Positions 8,392 through 16,907 are shown, numbered from the stretch's first letter. The stretch is DNA of 64,000 nucleotides from Devosia sp. SL43 (GCF_021729885.1 NZ_CP063401.1:1860001-1924000); one strand, 5' to 3'. Numbers and translations are program-made. Notes: generated by a model not told the origin, from the letters alone.

Positions 8392-9159
8392 ATGCCCATC
8401 TTCGATCCCTATTTCGTCACGGTCGCCGTGATCGCGGTACTCATTGTCGGCCTCAGCAAGGCCGGACTGCTCGGCAGTCTCGGCATGGTTGCCGTGCCGC
8501 TGCTCAGCCTGGTCATGCCGGCTCGCGACGCTGCCGGCATGATGCTCCCGGTCCTTTTGGCCATGGACGCCATCGCTGTCTGGACCTATCGCAAGGACGT
8601 CGACTGGCGCATCATCCGTATCATGCTGCCGGGCGCCGCTGTCGGCACGCTGCTGGGCTGGCTACTATGGTCCGTGGTGTCGGACGATGGAGTCCTGCTC
8701 TTTGTAGGCGTCGTGACGCTGCTCTTCATTCTCGATGCCCTCCTGCCGTTGCGCAAGAAGCTTGAGGGCCTGCGGCCCTCAAGGGCCTGGGGAAATTTCT
8801 GGGGTGGCCTTTCGGGCTTCACCAGCTTCATAAGCCACACGGGCGGCCCGCCCTTCCAGATCTACGTGCTGCCCCAGCGCCTGTCGCCTGCGCTCTATGC
8901 CGGCACTTCCGCGGTGTTCTTTGCCATCGTCAACACGGCCAAGCTCGTGCCCTACTTCTTCCTGGGCCAACTCAGCCTCCACAGCCTGCAGCTGTCCGCG
9001 ACCTTGGTCCCGGTGGGCATTGCCGGCGTGCTGATCGGAGTATGGCTGGTGCGGCGTATCTCGATGGTCTGGTTCTACCGCATCGCCTATTGGCTGGTAT
9101 TCCTGCTGGCGCTCTACATCATCTGGAAAAGCACAACCGGGCTGCTTGCCGGCGCCTGA
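8392..9159 (+). CDS. TauE/SafE family anion exporter
   Basis: This 255-residue integral membrane protein has about eight hydrophobic helices in two repeats. It shows the family's glycine-rich GLSKAGLLGSLGM segment near residue 20 and the GFTSFISHTGGPP motif near residue 140 that marks the second repeat. TauE/SafE proteins move sulfite, sulfoacetate or other small organic anions across the inner membrane; the substrate here is unknown. The gene follows the KefB-type antiporter closely in the same direction. It ends just before a terminator belonging to the convergent DUF465 gene. Confidence 0.9.
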   Translation: MPIFDPYFVTVAVIAVLIVGLSKAGLLGSLGMVAVPLLSLVMPARDAAGMMLPVLLAMDAIAVWTYRKDVDWRIIRIMLPGAAVGTLLGWLLWSVVSDDGVLLFVGVVTLLFILDALLPLRKKLEGLRPSRAWGNFWGGLSGFTSFISHTGGPPFQIYVLPQRLSPALYAGTSAVFFAIVNTAKLVPYFFLGQLSLHSLQLSATLVPVGIAGVLIGVWLVRRISMVWFYRIAYWLVFLLALYIIWKSTTGLLAGA

Positions 9160-9164
9160 GGCAA

Positions 9165-9198
9165 CAAAAAAGGGCCGCAGCATGTGCTGTGACCCTTC
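9165..9198 (-). terminator. Rho-independent terminator of the minus-strand DUF465 gene
   Basis: On the minus strand, a stem of AAGGG..CAGCA pairing with TGCTG..CCCTT (one wobble and one mismatch) closes on a 2-4 base loop and is followed by six T. It lies 30 bases after the stop of the gene at 9228. Confidence 0.82.
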
Positions 9199-9227
9199 AT
9201 CCCCTATCGGGAAATTCTGCGCCGCTT

Positions 9228-9401
9228 TTATTGGGTGGTTGTAGTGAACTTGTAGAGTTCGTCCTTCACTTCGAGCTTCTTGCGCTTGAGCGCCGCTACC
9301 GTCAGATCGTCGTACCGGGTATTACTCATCTCGGCCTGGATCTGGCGGTCCAACTCTTGATGGCGCCGTTCCAGCGCCGCGATATGCCCTTCAGTCGTCA
9401 T
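9228..9401 (-). CDS. YdcH-type DUF465 small protein (copy 1)
   Basis: The 57-residue protein is a predicted helical hairpin: a heptad-rich helix (HIAALERRHQELDRQIQAE), a turn, then the basic LTVAALKRKKLEVKDEL segment that defines the DUF465/YdcH family. The function is unknown. The ATG at 9401 follows GGAG at a proper distance; the upstream extension has no support. It is divergent from a second DUF465 gene 155 bases away, so two distantly similar copies sit head to head. Confidence 0.87.
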   Translation of the reverse strand: MTTEGHIAALERRHQELDRQIQAEMSNTRYDDLTVAALKRKKLEVKDELYKFTTTTQ

Positions 9402-9555
9402 GACAACTCCTTGAAAGCCTAGTGGACGAATCAATCGTCACAAATAATTCACGACTTGTCGACTGCCTTGATGGGCCTGTTGGAAAACGGGTGCAAAACA
9501 CCGCGTGATCGGTTAACCAAGGGTAAGTATGAGGCGTCGGGGACACGCTGGATCT

Positions 9556-9771
9556 ATGTTCGATTTGACCAAGGAACAGGAAGCCAGCTTGGGTCTGGAA
9601 CTGGCGACAAAACGCCAGGAACACTCGGACCTCAACGCGGCCATCGATACGCTGACCGAGTCGCATGTGGCCGACCGCATGCTGATCCAGCGCCTCAAGA
9701 AGCGGAAGCTGGCGCTCAAGGATCGCATCGTCCAGCTCGAGAATATTCTCCTGCCCGACATCATCGCCTGA
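9556..9771 (+). CDS. YdcH-type DUF465 small protein (copy 2)
   Basis: This 71-residue helical protein ends with the same kind of basic helix (VADRMLIQRLKKRKLALKDRIVQLE) as the divergent copy at 9228 and belongs to the DUF465 family. The rest of the sequence has drifted. I start at the ATG at 9556; an in-frame ATG at 9529 would add nine basic residues. It lies 73 bases before purE in the same direction and may be co-transcribed. No function is established for the family. Confidence 0.82.
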   Translation: MFDLTKEQEASLGLELATKRQEHSDLNAAIDTLTESHVADRMLIQRLKKRKLALKDRIVQLENILLPDIIA

Positions 9772-9844
9772 TGCCCCGCGCCGCCTTGATGTGTGGCCGA
9801 AATTGGGCTAGTGGCGAGCTTTGTGGAGCTTGAGGGACGACTCC

Positions 9845-10339
9845 ATGCTGACCAAACCACCCGTCGCCATCGTCATGGGCAGCCAGTCCGACTGGCCCAC
9901 CATGCGCCTCGCCGCCGAGACGCTGGAGGCGCTCGAAGTCGAATACGAGGCGCGCATCGTGTCCGCCCACCGCACCCCCGAGCGCCTGATCGATTTCGCC
10001 ACCAACGCGCGGGCCGAGGGTTTCAAGGTGATCATCGCAGGGGCCGGTGGCGCTGCCCACCTGCCGGGCATGATCGCCTCGATGACCCCCCTCCCCGTCT
10101 TCGGCGTTCCGGTGAAATCCAAGGCGCTCAACGGCCAGGATAGCCTGCTGTCCATCGTCCAGATGCCAGGCGGCATTCCCGTCGGCACATTGGCCATCGG
10201 CGAGCCGGGCGCCATCAATGCTGCGCTGATAGCGGTAGCCGTCCTAGCGCTTTCCGACGATGACCTGGCCGACCGGCTGGACGCCTTCCGCGCCCGCCAG
10301 ACCGCCGCCGTCCCGCTCTTTCCCGCAGATACCGAGTAA
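9845..10339 (+). CDS. purE: N5-carboxyaminoimidazole ribonucleotide mutase PurE
   Basis: The 164-residue class I PurE moves the carboxyl group of N5-CAIR to carbon 4, a step in de novo purine synthesis in the cytoplasm. The signature MGSQSDW near residue 12 binds the phosphate, and HRTPE near residue 40 carries the catalytic histidine region. [11 protein letters not shown] near residue 70 closes the active site. The ATG at 9845 follows TGAGGGACG; the longer frame to 9821 is unlikely. purK begins three bases after the stop, the usual purEK pair. Confidence 0.97.
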   Translation: MLTKPPVAIVMGSQSDWPTMRLAAETLEALEVEYEARIVSAHRTPERLIDFATNARAEGFKVIIAGAGGAAHLPGMIASMTPLPVFGVPVKSKALNGQDSLLSIVQMPGGIPVGTLAIGEPGAINAALIAVAVLALSDDDLADRLDAFRARQTAAVPLFPADTE

Positions 10340-10342
10340 GCC

Positions 10343-11428
10343 TTGGCCAACGACTCTTCTCCGCTGCCGGCAGGCAGCATGATCGGCATTCTCGGCGGCG
10401 GTCAGCTCGGCCGCATGCTGTCGCTGGCCGCGAGCAAGCTCGGCATGCGGACGCATATCTATTGCCCCGACGCCAATAGCCCGGCCTTCGAGGTTACCCC
10501 CCACAAGACTGTCGCCGCCTATGATGACGAGGTAGCCCTCGCCGCCTTCGCCGATTCGGTCGACGTGATCACCTACGAATTTGAGAACGTGCCATCGGCG
10601 ACCGCCGAGTTTCTCGCGGCCCGCAAGCCGTTGCGCCCCGGCGCCAATGCGCTGGCCATTTCGCAGGACCGGCTGGCGGAAAAAAGCTTCCTCGCCAGCA
10701 AGAACATTCCCGTAGCGCCACACCGTGCGGTCGAAACCCTGGCCGACCTCCAAGCCGCTATCGACGCCCTCGGCCTGCCCGCCGTGCTCAAGACCACACG
10801 GCTGGGCTATGACGGCAAGGGCCAGCGCGTCATCCGCGAGCGCAGCGAAGCAGCCACAGCATTTGCCGAGCTCGAACCCAAGCCGCTGGTGCTCGAAGCC
10901 TTCGTGCCCTTCGACAAGGAAATCTCGGTCGTCGTCGCCCGCAACGCCTCGGGCGAAGTCCGCGCCTTCGATGCTGCCGAAAACGTGCACCGCCACCACA
11001 TCCTCCACACCAGCACGGTCCCGGCCGATATTCCGCCGGGCCTTGAAAAACACGCGGCCATGCTGGCCAAGGTCATCGTCGTGGCGCTCGATTATGTCGG
11101 TGTACTCGGCGTCGAGTTCTTCGTCATTCCAGGCGAGCGGCCGACGCTCATGGTCAACGAAATCGCCCCGCGCGTGCACAATTCGGGCCACTGGACCGAA
11201 GCGGTGTGCCTCACCGACCAGTTCGAACAGCACATCCGCGCCGTCCTCGGCTGGCCCCTCGGCGACCCCGCTCGCATGGCCGACGTGGTGATGGAAAACC
11301 TTGTCGGCGACGAGGTTCTGATCGTTCCCGGCGGGCTGGATGGCAACACCCAGCCGCATCTCTATGGCAAGACGGACGTAAGGGCTGGCCGGAAGATGGG
11401 GCATATCAATCGCATCGTGCGGCGGTAG
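10343..11428 (+). CDS. purK: N5-carboxyaminoimidazole ribonucleotide synthase PurK
   Basis: This 361-residue ATP-grasp enzyme makes N5-CAIR from AIR, bicarbonate and ATP, supplying PurE. The N-terminal GILGGGQLGRML motif is near residue 14. The ATP-grasp core has KTTRLGYDGKGQ near residue 152 and ends with the metal-binding VNEIAPRVHNSGHWT near residue 270. The start is a TTG at 10343, four bases beyond the purE stop; an ATG at 10379 would cut the N-terminal tail that rhizobial PurK proteins usually have. It forms a two-gene operon with purE, and R1 copy 2 follows directly. Confidence 0.96.
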   Translation: MANDSSPLPAGSMIGILGGGQLGRMLSLAASKLGMRTHIYCPDANSPAFEVTPHKTVAAYDDEVALAAFADSVDVITYEFENVPSATAEFLAARKPLRPGANALAISQDRLAEKSFLASKNIPVAPHRAVETLADLQAAIDALGLPAVLKTTRLGYDGKGQRVIRERSEAATAFAELEPKPLVLEAFVPFDKEISVVVARNASGEVRAFDAAENVHRHHILHTSTVPADIPPGLEKHAAMLAKVIVVALDYVGVLGVEFFVIPGERPTLMVNEIAPRVHNSGHWTEAVCLTDQFEQHIRAVLGWPLGDPARMADVVMENLVGDEVLIVPGGLDGNTQPHLYGKTDVRAGRKMGHINRIVRR

Positions 11429-11430
11429 CG

Positions 11431-11559
11431 GCACGCCCTCGTGGTTCGAGGCTCGCGAAGAGCTCGCACCTCACCATGAGGGCTACTGAGACTCCGAACT
11501 AATAACAGCCCTCATGGTGAGGTGCGCTTCTTCAGCGCCTCGAACCACGAGGGCGTGGC
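11431..11559. repeat. R1 palindromic element, copy 2
   Basis: This 129-bp inverted repeat has the same arms as copies 1 and 3. The left arm carries the GAGCTC side hairpin and the right arm the GCGCT/AGCGC side hairpin, so it has the same orientation as copy 3 and opposite to copy 1. It occupies the whole gap between the purK stop and the stop of the convergent hydrolase. Confidence 0.9.
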
Positions 11560-11560
11560 A

Positions 11561-12247
11561 CTACCGCCCCAACCACCCCCGCATGGCCGCCACCACCGCC
11601 CCCGGATTTTCCATCGTCGGCAGATGCGCACTGTCGGCAAACGTCACCAGCGCCGCCCCGGCAATCCCCGCCGCGATCTCCTGCGCCAGCTCGGGCGGTG
11701 TCATCTTGTCCGCCTCCCCCACGCCCACCAGCGTCGGCACACTGATAGCCCCCAGCGTCACCCGCGAATCGATACGCCCCAGAATCGCCACCTGCTGCCG
11801 CATGTAGGCTTCCGGCCCCACACGCTCCGACATCGCCTGCACCTCGGCAGCCACAAGCGTCCCCATATGCTGCGGCGCGATCAGGCTGGCCAGCAGCCCG
11901 CGCGACACGCCGATGAAGCGCCCCGTCTTTGCCAACTCGATACCCTTGCGCCGTGTCTCCCGGCGCGCCTCGTCATCGGCGCGTGCCGAGGTATCGAACA
12001 GCGCCAGATGCGTCACCCGCTCGGGCGCCTGCCGCATGATCTCGAACGCCACATAGCCACCCATGGAGAGCCCTGCGAGGGCAAACCGCGCTGGCGCCGC
12101 CGCCAAAGTCTTCGCGGCCATGGCGGCGATGGAATCATCCTGCGTCAGGTCAGCCACCATCGATCGGGCCGGCAACTCGGACATGACATCGCGCCACAGC
12201 CGCTCGTCGCAGATCAGTCCGGGCAGCAGCACGAGATCGCTTGTCAT
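11561..12247 (-). CDS. Alpha/beta-fold hydrolase
   Basis: The 228-residue soluble protein shows the alpha/beta hydrolase fold. An oxyanion-side LLPGLICD segment is near residue 8, and the nucleophile elbow GLSMGG near residue 60 presents the catalytic serine. A late acidic residue (VGVGEADKMTPP) and a histidine near the C-terminus (SAHLPTMENP) complete the likely triad. The substrate is unknown; the compact form resembles small esterases and peptidase-like hydrolases. It is convergent with purK across R1 and divergent from rpsU. Confidence 0.88.
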   Translation of the reverse strand: MTSDLVLLPGLICDERLWRDVMSELPARSMVADLTQDDSIAAMAAKTLAAAPARFALAGLSMGGYVAFEIMRQAPERVTHLALFDTSARADDEARRETRRKGIELAKTGRFIGVSRGLLASLIAPQHMGTLVAAEVQAMSERVGPEAYMRQQVAILGRIDSRVTLGAISVPTLVGVGEADKMTPPELAQEIAAGIAGAALVTFADSAHLPTMENPGAVVAAMRGWLGR

Positions 12248-12481
12248 ATGGCCGCTCCATGGGCAAAATCACTGGGCTCGACTGTTCCGCCCGATTGCCG
12301 CAAGAGCAAGCACGGACATGACGCTTCCGCGGTTTTTCTCTTGCGCATGGTGGACAAGCCCAGATTGCTGGGCTATAGAGCAGCCCACGGTGACTGGCTC
12401 TGCTGGTCGGCGACGGTGCTTTTTGGCTTCGGCGCTCTTATCCAAACCCACATGTCCAAGCTTCGAAAGGGCGGTTGACCT

Positions 12482-12760
12482 TTGCAAGTAGTCGTTCGCG
12501 ATAACAATGTTGACCAGGCGCTCCGCGCGCTGAAGAAAAAGCTCCAGCGCGAAGGCGTCTTCCGCGAGATGAAGCTGCGCAACTACTACGAGAAGCCCTC
12601 TGAGAAGAAGGCTCGCCAGAAGGCCGAGGCCGTTCGTCGCGCCCGTAAGCTGGCCCGCAAGCGTCTGCAGCGCGAAGGCGGTCTGCCCGCTCCGGCACCG
12701 ACGGCACGGCCCGGTCAGCCTGGCGCAGGTCGTCCTGCAGCGGCAACGCCGCGCACTTAG
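12482..12760 (+). CDS. rpsU: 30S ribosomal protein S21
   Basis: The 92-residue protein has the S21 core: an opening [19 protein letters not shown], then [16 protein letters not shown] and a very basic helix of Arg, Ala and Lys. It carries a roughly 25-residue tail of Pro, Ala, Gly and Thr beyond the usual rhizobial end. The start is a TTG at 12482, required to keep the conserved N-terminus. S21 binds the 30S platform near the anti-Shine-Dalgarno sequence of 16S rRNA. The 234-base leader upstream has no ORF I trust and probably holds the promoter. A strong terminator follows. Confidence 0.95.
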   Translation: MQVVVRDNNVDQALRALKKKLQREGVFREMKLRNYYEKPSEKKARQKAEAVRRARKLARKRLQREGGLPAPAPTARPGQPGAGRPAAATPRT

Positions 12761-12784
12761 GCTGGTCGATATCAGATTTGAAAG

Positions 12785-12809
12785 CGCCGTCCTTCGGGGC
12801 GGCGTTTTT
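12785..12809 (+). terminator. Rho-independent terminator of rpsU
   Basis: An 8-bp stem (CGCCGTCC with GGGCGGCG, one G-T wobble) on a TTCG tetraloop is followed by five T, 25 bases after the rpsU stop. It also sits just beyond the convergent efflux-pump stop. Confidence 0.92.
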
Positions 12810-12814
12810 GTTTG

Positions 12815-14041
12815 TCAGGACTTCGGTCTGCTGCGAGCAAAGTCCAGCAGCGCCACTCCGATCACCAGCGCGGCAACCACCGGCAGTTGGATGACCAGCG
12901 CGGATCGCGCGTCACCGAACAGCGTGCCGGCGGCAAGCGATCCCGCAAACCCGCCGCCCACCTGAAAGAAGCCGGTCAGCGCTCCGGCCGCCCCGGCGAT
13001 CGCCCCAAAGCCGGCCATCGCTGCTGCCGTCGCTGCGGGGCTGATGAAGGCAATGCCCAGCATCCAGATGCCCACGGGGGTCATGATGGCAGCGACTGAG
13101 TCGGGAAATATCCGGGGCAGAATCGCAAAGGCCAGCCCGCTCAGCCCAAGCAGCACCAAGGCAATCACCAGCAACCGACTGCCGCTGATGCGCCGGGACA
13201 GATAGGTGACGACCAGGTTGCCCGCGATGAACGACGCCGTCTGCACCAACATGGCCATGGCAAACTGGAACGGCGTCAGTCCCATCCCGTCGATCAGGAT
13301 GAAAGGCAGCAGCGCCGTGAAGCCGTGAAACCCGGTAAAGGTGAGCCCCAGCAGCAGCGATGGAAACATAAAATCGGGCGTCGACAGCAGCATCCGATAA
13401 TTGCGCAGGATGACGGATGGCCGGAACGGAATGCGCGCCGCTTCGGGCAGTGTCTCCCGCACATTGGTAGCCATCAGCGCCAGGATGGCGAGGCCGAAGC
13501 CGGCCATCACCACGAACATATGGTGCCAGGTCCCCAGTTGCAGGATGACGCTTCCCAGCGTCGGCGCCACGGCCGGCGTAACGGTGAGAATGAGGTTGAT
13601 CAGCGTCAGGATGCGGATTGCCTCGCTGCCCACGAACTGGTCGCGCACCATGGCGCGCGACAGCGCGACGCCCGCCGACACGCCAAATCCCTGCACAAAG
13701 CGCCCGATAAACAGCACTTCCAGCGACGGCGCCGCCACCGCGATCAGGCTGCCGACCACGTAGATGGCAAAAAATGCGATGCCGACGCTGCGGCGGCCAT
13801 AGCGGTCCGACAACGGCCCGCAGATCAGCTGCGCCAGTGCAAACGCGGCGAAATACACCGTCAGTGTCAGCTGGATACCCACATCGCTGGCGGACAGGTC
13901 CTTCACCAGCGTCGGCAGCGCAGGCTGATAGAGCGTCAGGCTCAGGGGCCCCGTGGCCACCATCAGGCCACCCACCAGGGCGGTGCGGCGGGCGCTCATC
14001 GGAGTAGGGCTTGGAGAGGGCATCGAGGAGGGAAGCGACAT
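12815..14041 (-). CDS. Bcr/CflA-family drug efflux MFS transporter
   Basis: The 408-residue protein has twelve hydrophobic helices. Its motif GPLSDRYGRRSVG, near residue 75, lies between helices 2 and 3 as in all major facilitator proteins. ALSRAMVRDQF near residue 125 is characteristic of the Bcr/CflA group, which exports drugs such as bicyclomycin or small metabolites with proton import. The start is the ATG at 14041; the open frame beyond it lacks hydrophobic character. Another in-frame ATG lies about 14 codons further in. The neighbouring hydrolase gene begins 42 bases upstream in the same direction and may share a transcript. Confidence 0.9.
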   Translation of the reverse strand: MSLPSSMPSPSPTPMSARRTALVGGLMVATGPLSLTLYQPALPTLVKDLSASDVGIQLTLTVYFAAFALAQLICGPLSDRYGRRSVGIAFFAIYVVGSLIAVAAPSLEVLFIGRFVQGFGVSAGVALSRAMVRDQFVGSEAIRILTLINLILTVTPAVAPTLGSVILQLGTWHHMFVVMAGFGLAILALMATNVRETLPEAARIPFRPSVILRNYRMLLSTPDFMFPSLLLGLTFTGFHGFTALLPFILIDGMGLTPFQFAMAMLVQTASFIAGNLVVTYLSRRISGSRLLVIALVLLGLSGLAFAILPRIFPDSVAAIMTPVGIWMLGIAFISPAATAAAMAGFGAIAGAAGALTGFFQVGGGFAGSLAAGTLFGDARSALVIQLPVVAALVIGVALLDFARSRPKS

Positions 14042-14082
14042 GACGTCCGCTCTTGCGCCCTCGCCCTTGGCAGGGTCAAGCG

Positions 14083-14892
14083 CTATTGCGGCATCGCCCG
14101 TTCGAAGAACGGCAGGGCATGGCCCCAGATGCCGCGGGCCCAGAGGTCGCTGTGACCGGCCCCGGGTTCGATCCACAATTCATCCTTGTTGGGCACCAGC
14201 GCGTAAAGCCGCTCGCCATTGCTGACGCCGATCGTCAGGTCAGCTGTGCCATGCGCCACCAGCACCGGTTCGGCAACATCGGCGATCCACTCATTGACCG
14301 GATACTGATCCTGCATCACCAGCCCGACCGGCAGGAACGGATAGCGTTCCCAGGCGACGGTGAGTGCCGACAGGAACGGCGTCTCCAACAGCAGCGCCTT
14401 GGCGTCGCGCAAACTGGCCACATAAGTCGACGGCCCCGAACCCAGCGACCGCCCCCAGATCACCAACGGAAAGCCCTTGGCCGCCGCCCAGTCGAACATG
14501 GTGGTCGCGTCCTCGAGAATGCCGGCCTGGCTGACACTGCCGGGCGAGGCGGGGAAGCCGCGATAGTCGAACGCCACAAAGCCATAGCCATCGGCCACGA
14601 ACTGCTCGTAGCGCTCATGCTCCTTGCTGAAGCTGCCCGAATTGCCCTTGAAATAGACAATCACAGGCTTTCCCGGCTGCGGCGCCTGATACCAGCCATG
14701 GACTTGGCCGTCGCCGGACGGCACCACGATGTCCTCAGCCCCGTCTAGCGCCGTCTCGGCCAGCGGCGTCACCGGGCCCGCGGCGTCATATTGCAGCGCC
14801 CGCTGGTTGACATACATGTAGCCAACCGCCGCCGCGTAGAGCACGGCAGCGATGACGACGAGACCAAGCAGGATGCGACGCAGCAACTTCAC
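14083..14892 (-). CDS. Membrane-anchored alpha/beta hydrolase (BEM46/YfhR type)
   Basis: This 269-residue protein has one N-terminal transmembrane helix (about residues 7-26) and then an alpha/beta hydrolase domain facing the periplasm or membrane surface. The oxyanion region is YFKGNSGS. The nucleophile elbow is GRSLGSG near residue 150, followed by LVAHGTADLTI with the acidic residue and GAGHSDL with the histidine. This matches the BEM46/YfhR serine hydrolase group of unknown substrate. It is the first gene after palindrome R3 in a run of minus-strand genes. Confidence 0.88.
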   Translation of the reverse strand: MKLLRRILLGLVVIAAVLYAAAVGYMYVNQRALQYDAAGPVTPLAETALDGAEDIVVPSGDGQVHGWYQAPQPGKPVIVYFKGNSGSFSKEHERYEQFVADGYGFVAFDYRGFPASPGSVSQAGILEDATTMFDWAAAKGFPLVIWGRSLGSGPSTYVASLRDAKALLLETPFLSALTVAWERYPFLPVGLVMQDQYPVNEWIADVAEPVLVAHGTADLTIGVSNGERLYALVPNKDELWIEPGAGHSDLWARGIWGHALPFFERAMPQ

Positions 14893-14924
14893 GGGCGGAC
14901 CTCGGAACGCACAGGACGTGGCCC

Positions 14925-15060
14925 CTTCCTTACCTCTCCCTGGGGGGAGAGGTCGACCCTCTTGGGTCGGGTGAGGGGGCCTTCAACGCATCGAGCCAGG
15001 AAAAGGCCCCCTCACCCGGCCTATGGCCGACCTCTCCCCCAAAGGGAGAGGTTAAGGAAG
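14925..15060. repeat. R3 palindromic element between co-directional genes
   Basis: This 136-bp inverted repeat has outer arms CTTCCTTACCTCTCCC and its near-complement at the other end. Inner arms GGTGAGGGGGCC and GGCCCCCTCACC flank a short loop. It fills the space between the dsbA-like gene and the downstream hydrolase, both on the minus strand. It could act as a transcript-stability hairpin or terminator. Confidence 0.85.
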
Positions 15061-15061
15061 C

Positions 15062-15700
15062 TCACAACTCGCTGATCGTCCGCTGCAGCGCCTGCTCGAA
15101 CACTTCGTCCGGCTGCGCTCCCGACAGCGCATACTTTTCCCCGAACACGAAGAATGGCACGCCGCGAATGCCCTGCGCTGCCGCGTCGGTCGCCAGCTGT
15201 TCGGTGATCGCCAACTCATTCTCGTCATTCATCGCATCGAGGGCGTCACCGCGATCAAAGCCGTACTCTACCGCAATATCAGCCAGCACATTGTCATCGT
15301 TCACCTGCCGGTGCTCGAGGAAATAGGCATTGGCGATGGCATTGGCCAATTCGTGCTGAATGCCCAGCGGCTTGGCCAGCCGGGTGATCGTATGCACCTT
15401 CTTGGTCGGGAACATGCGCGGCTGCTGGCTGAGATCGAGCTCGATCTCGGCCTTCCTGGCCTCGCCCTCGACGCGCGCCCACATATCCTTGGGATCCTGC
15501 CCATACTTCTGGCGCAACATGTCGGCGACGACGACGCCTTCCGCCGGTGTGTTGGGATCGAGATAGAACGGATGGTTCTCGACAATCACCTCGATATCGT
15601 CAGGCAGGGCAGCGATAGCTTTGTCGAGCCGCGCCGAACCGACCAGGCACCAGGGGCACACCACATCGGTGAACACGTCGATCTTGAGCTGTTTGGTCAT
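15062..15700 (-). CDS. DsbA-family oxidoreductase, FrnE type
   Basis: The 212-residue protein is a thioredoxin-fold DsbA homologue with the active-site motif CPWC at residues 15-18 and a large inserted helical domain, as in FrnE/2-hydroxychromene-2-carboxylate isomerase-like proteins. It has no signal peptide, so it should act in the cytoplasm, perhaps in disulfide exchange during oxidative stress. The cis-proline loop is visible as RGVPFFVF near residue 170. The start is the ATG at 15700; upstream residues are basic and improbable. Its place downstream of the SoxR-controlled promoter fits a redox role, though co-transcription is not shown. Confidence 0.9.
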   Translation of the reverse strand: MTKQLKIDVFTDVVCPWCLVGSARLDKAIAALPDDIEVIVENHPFYLDPNTPAEGVVVADMLRQKYGQDPKDMWARVEGEARKAEIELDLSQQPRMFPTKKVHTITRLAKPLGIQHELANAIANAYFLEHRQVNDDNVLADIAVEYGFDRGDALDAMNDENELAITEQLATDAAAQGIRGVPFFVFGEKYALSGAQPDEVFEQALQRTISEL

Positions 15701-15769
15701 GGCAATAGTCCTCTTTGCCCTGACATGGCGCGGAAGCCGCGCCACTGCAAGAACGCACGTCGAGGTAAC

Positions 15770-16324
15770 TTAGTTCTGGCTGCCACCATGGGTCAGCGCG
15801 AAGGGCGGCGACCAGCCGGCCACGAAGCTGAGGCCGACAAAGGCGCTAAGCCCCATCCACGCGAGGCCCGGCAGCATCACCAGCGCGGCACGCGTCGATA
15901 CCAGCGCGGTCCGCACCGCAGCCGACACGCCCAGCAGCAGCAGGCTCATCGAAACGATGCTCAGCATCAGTGCGTCGAGCGGCAGCACCACGAACGGAAA
16001 GGCGATCGTACCCGCCATCAGCGCCACCAGCCACCACCCGGCACTGCGACCAGCCTGACCACGCTCCGCCACCATCCAGCGCGCAATACCAAACAGCGGC
16101 AGGCTGCCGATATGGAGCGCGGCGCCCACCCAACCGGGCAGGCCGAAGGGCGCGAAATACAGCGGCAACACGCCGTTCAGTTCGGCCACGCCATTGGCAA
16201 TCATGAACACGGCGAGCGGCAGGGCCGCACTGAGCACGAGCCCAAGCAGGTCGTGCCTGTCGGCATCGAGCGCCGATTTATGCGCTGGAATGGGTAGGGC
16301 CATCGTCAAGGTGCGGGTTGCCAT
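15770..16324 (-). CDS. TspO/MBR-like integral membrane protein
   Basis: The 184-residue protein has five to six hydrophobic helices. The order of motifs resembles the TspO/MBR (tryptophan-rich sensory) family: a FGLPGWVGAALHIGSLPLFG segment near residue 60, corresponding to the conserved PxWVFxPVW region, and a C-terminal LAWMGLSAFVGLSFVAGW helix. It has fewer tryptophans than typical TspO, so the assignment is moderate. TspO proteins bind porphyrins and respond to oxidative stress. It lies between the membrane protein at 16398 and the DsbA-like gene, all on the minus strand under the SoxR-type promoter. A shorter start at the second ATG (16303) is possible. Confidence 0.65.
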   Translation of the reverse strand: MATRTLTMALPIPAHKSALDADRHDLLGLVLSAALPLAVFMIANGVAELNGVLPLYFAPFGLPGWVGAALHIGSLPLFGIARWMVAERGQAGRSAGWWLVALMAGTIAFPFVVLPLDALMLSIVSMSLLLLGVSAAVRTALVSTRAALVMLPGLAWMGLSAFVGLSFVAGWSPPFALTHGGSQN

Positions 16325-16397
16325 ATCCGGCTCCCATTTGTTGCATCGCCTGGCAAATTAATGCGGCGTGCGTCCAAAGGGTTCCCGTTACGTCAAC

Positions 16398-16814
16398 TCA
16401 GGTCGGGTTGAACGCCATCACCGAGCAGAAGATGATGCTCAAGAGGAACACCCGCGTCACGACGCCGAACGTGGCCGGCTTGACCCGGGCAAACACCGGC
16501 AGACCACGCGTCAACAGCAATCCGAGCAGACACAGCACGATGGCGATCTTGGCGATGAACCAGGGACTGGGGCTGGTGACACGCCCTTCCGCCACGACGA
16601 TGGCCACCATGGCAAGGCCCGTCAGCACCAGCACCATCAGCGCACGTTGGGAATTCCGCGACATGGTCTGCGCCACGCTGCCCAGCACGGGCCCCAGTTG
16701 TGCCCCCGCCGCAGCCATGCGGGACATCAGCAGCGGCATGACGACATTGGTGCTGGCCCCCACGACCAGCGCCACGAGATGAGTGAACAGCAGCAGATTG
16801 AAGACGATCGACAT
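16398..16814 (-). CDS. Four-helix membrane protein of unknown function, probable SoxR target
   Basis: The 138-residue product is almost wholly hydrophobic, with four predicted transmembrane helices (about residues 3-25, 55-75, 85-102 and 115-135) and few charged residues. I do not recognise a named family; the layout resembles small CopD-like or DUF2269-like proteins. Its start codon lies 59 bases downstream of a promoter with a 19-bp spacer containing a SoxR box. It is therefore probably induced by redox-cycling compounds. It is divergent from soxR and heads a minus-strand run with the TspO-like and DsbA-like genes. Confidence 0.8.
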   Translation of the reverse strand: MSIVFNLLLFTHLVALVVGASTNVVMPLLMSRMAAAGAQLGPVLGSVAQTMSRNSQRALMVLVLTGLAMVAIVVAEGRVTSPSPWFIAKIAIVLCLLGLLLTRGLPVFARVKPATFGVVTRVFLLSIIFCSVMAFNPT

Positions 16815-16872
16815 GAATCTTGACCCCGGCCTGGACCGGCGACCACCGCCGGCCTTGTCTTTGCCGGCTCCA

Positions 16873-16903
16873 CTGCTACAACCTCAAGTAAACTTCAGGT
16901 CAA
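16873..16903 (-). promoter_or_regulatory. SoxR box inside a 19-bp-spacer promoter
   Basis: The 18-bp sequence CCTCAAGTAAACTTCAGG (16882-16899) differs at two positions from the enterobacterial SoxR consensus CCTCAAGTTAACTTGAGG. On the minus strand a -35 TTGACC (16898-16903) and a -10 TAGCAG (16873-16878) are separated by exactly 19 bp, the overlong spacing typical of promoters activated by MerR-family proteins. The site also abuts the soxR start codon (16908), so it may control soxR itself. Confidence 0.85.
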
Positions 16904-16907
16904 GTAC

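Noticed and set aside
11522-12478. ORFs starting MRFFSASNHEGVAL here and at 766 on the minus strand
   Set aside because: Both begin inside R1 arms, so the shared start is an artefact of the repeat and not a protein family.
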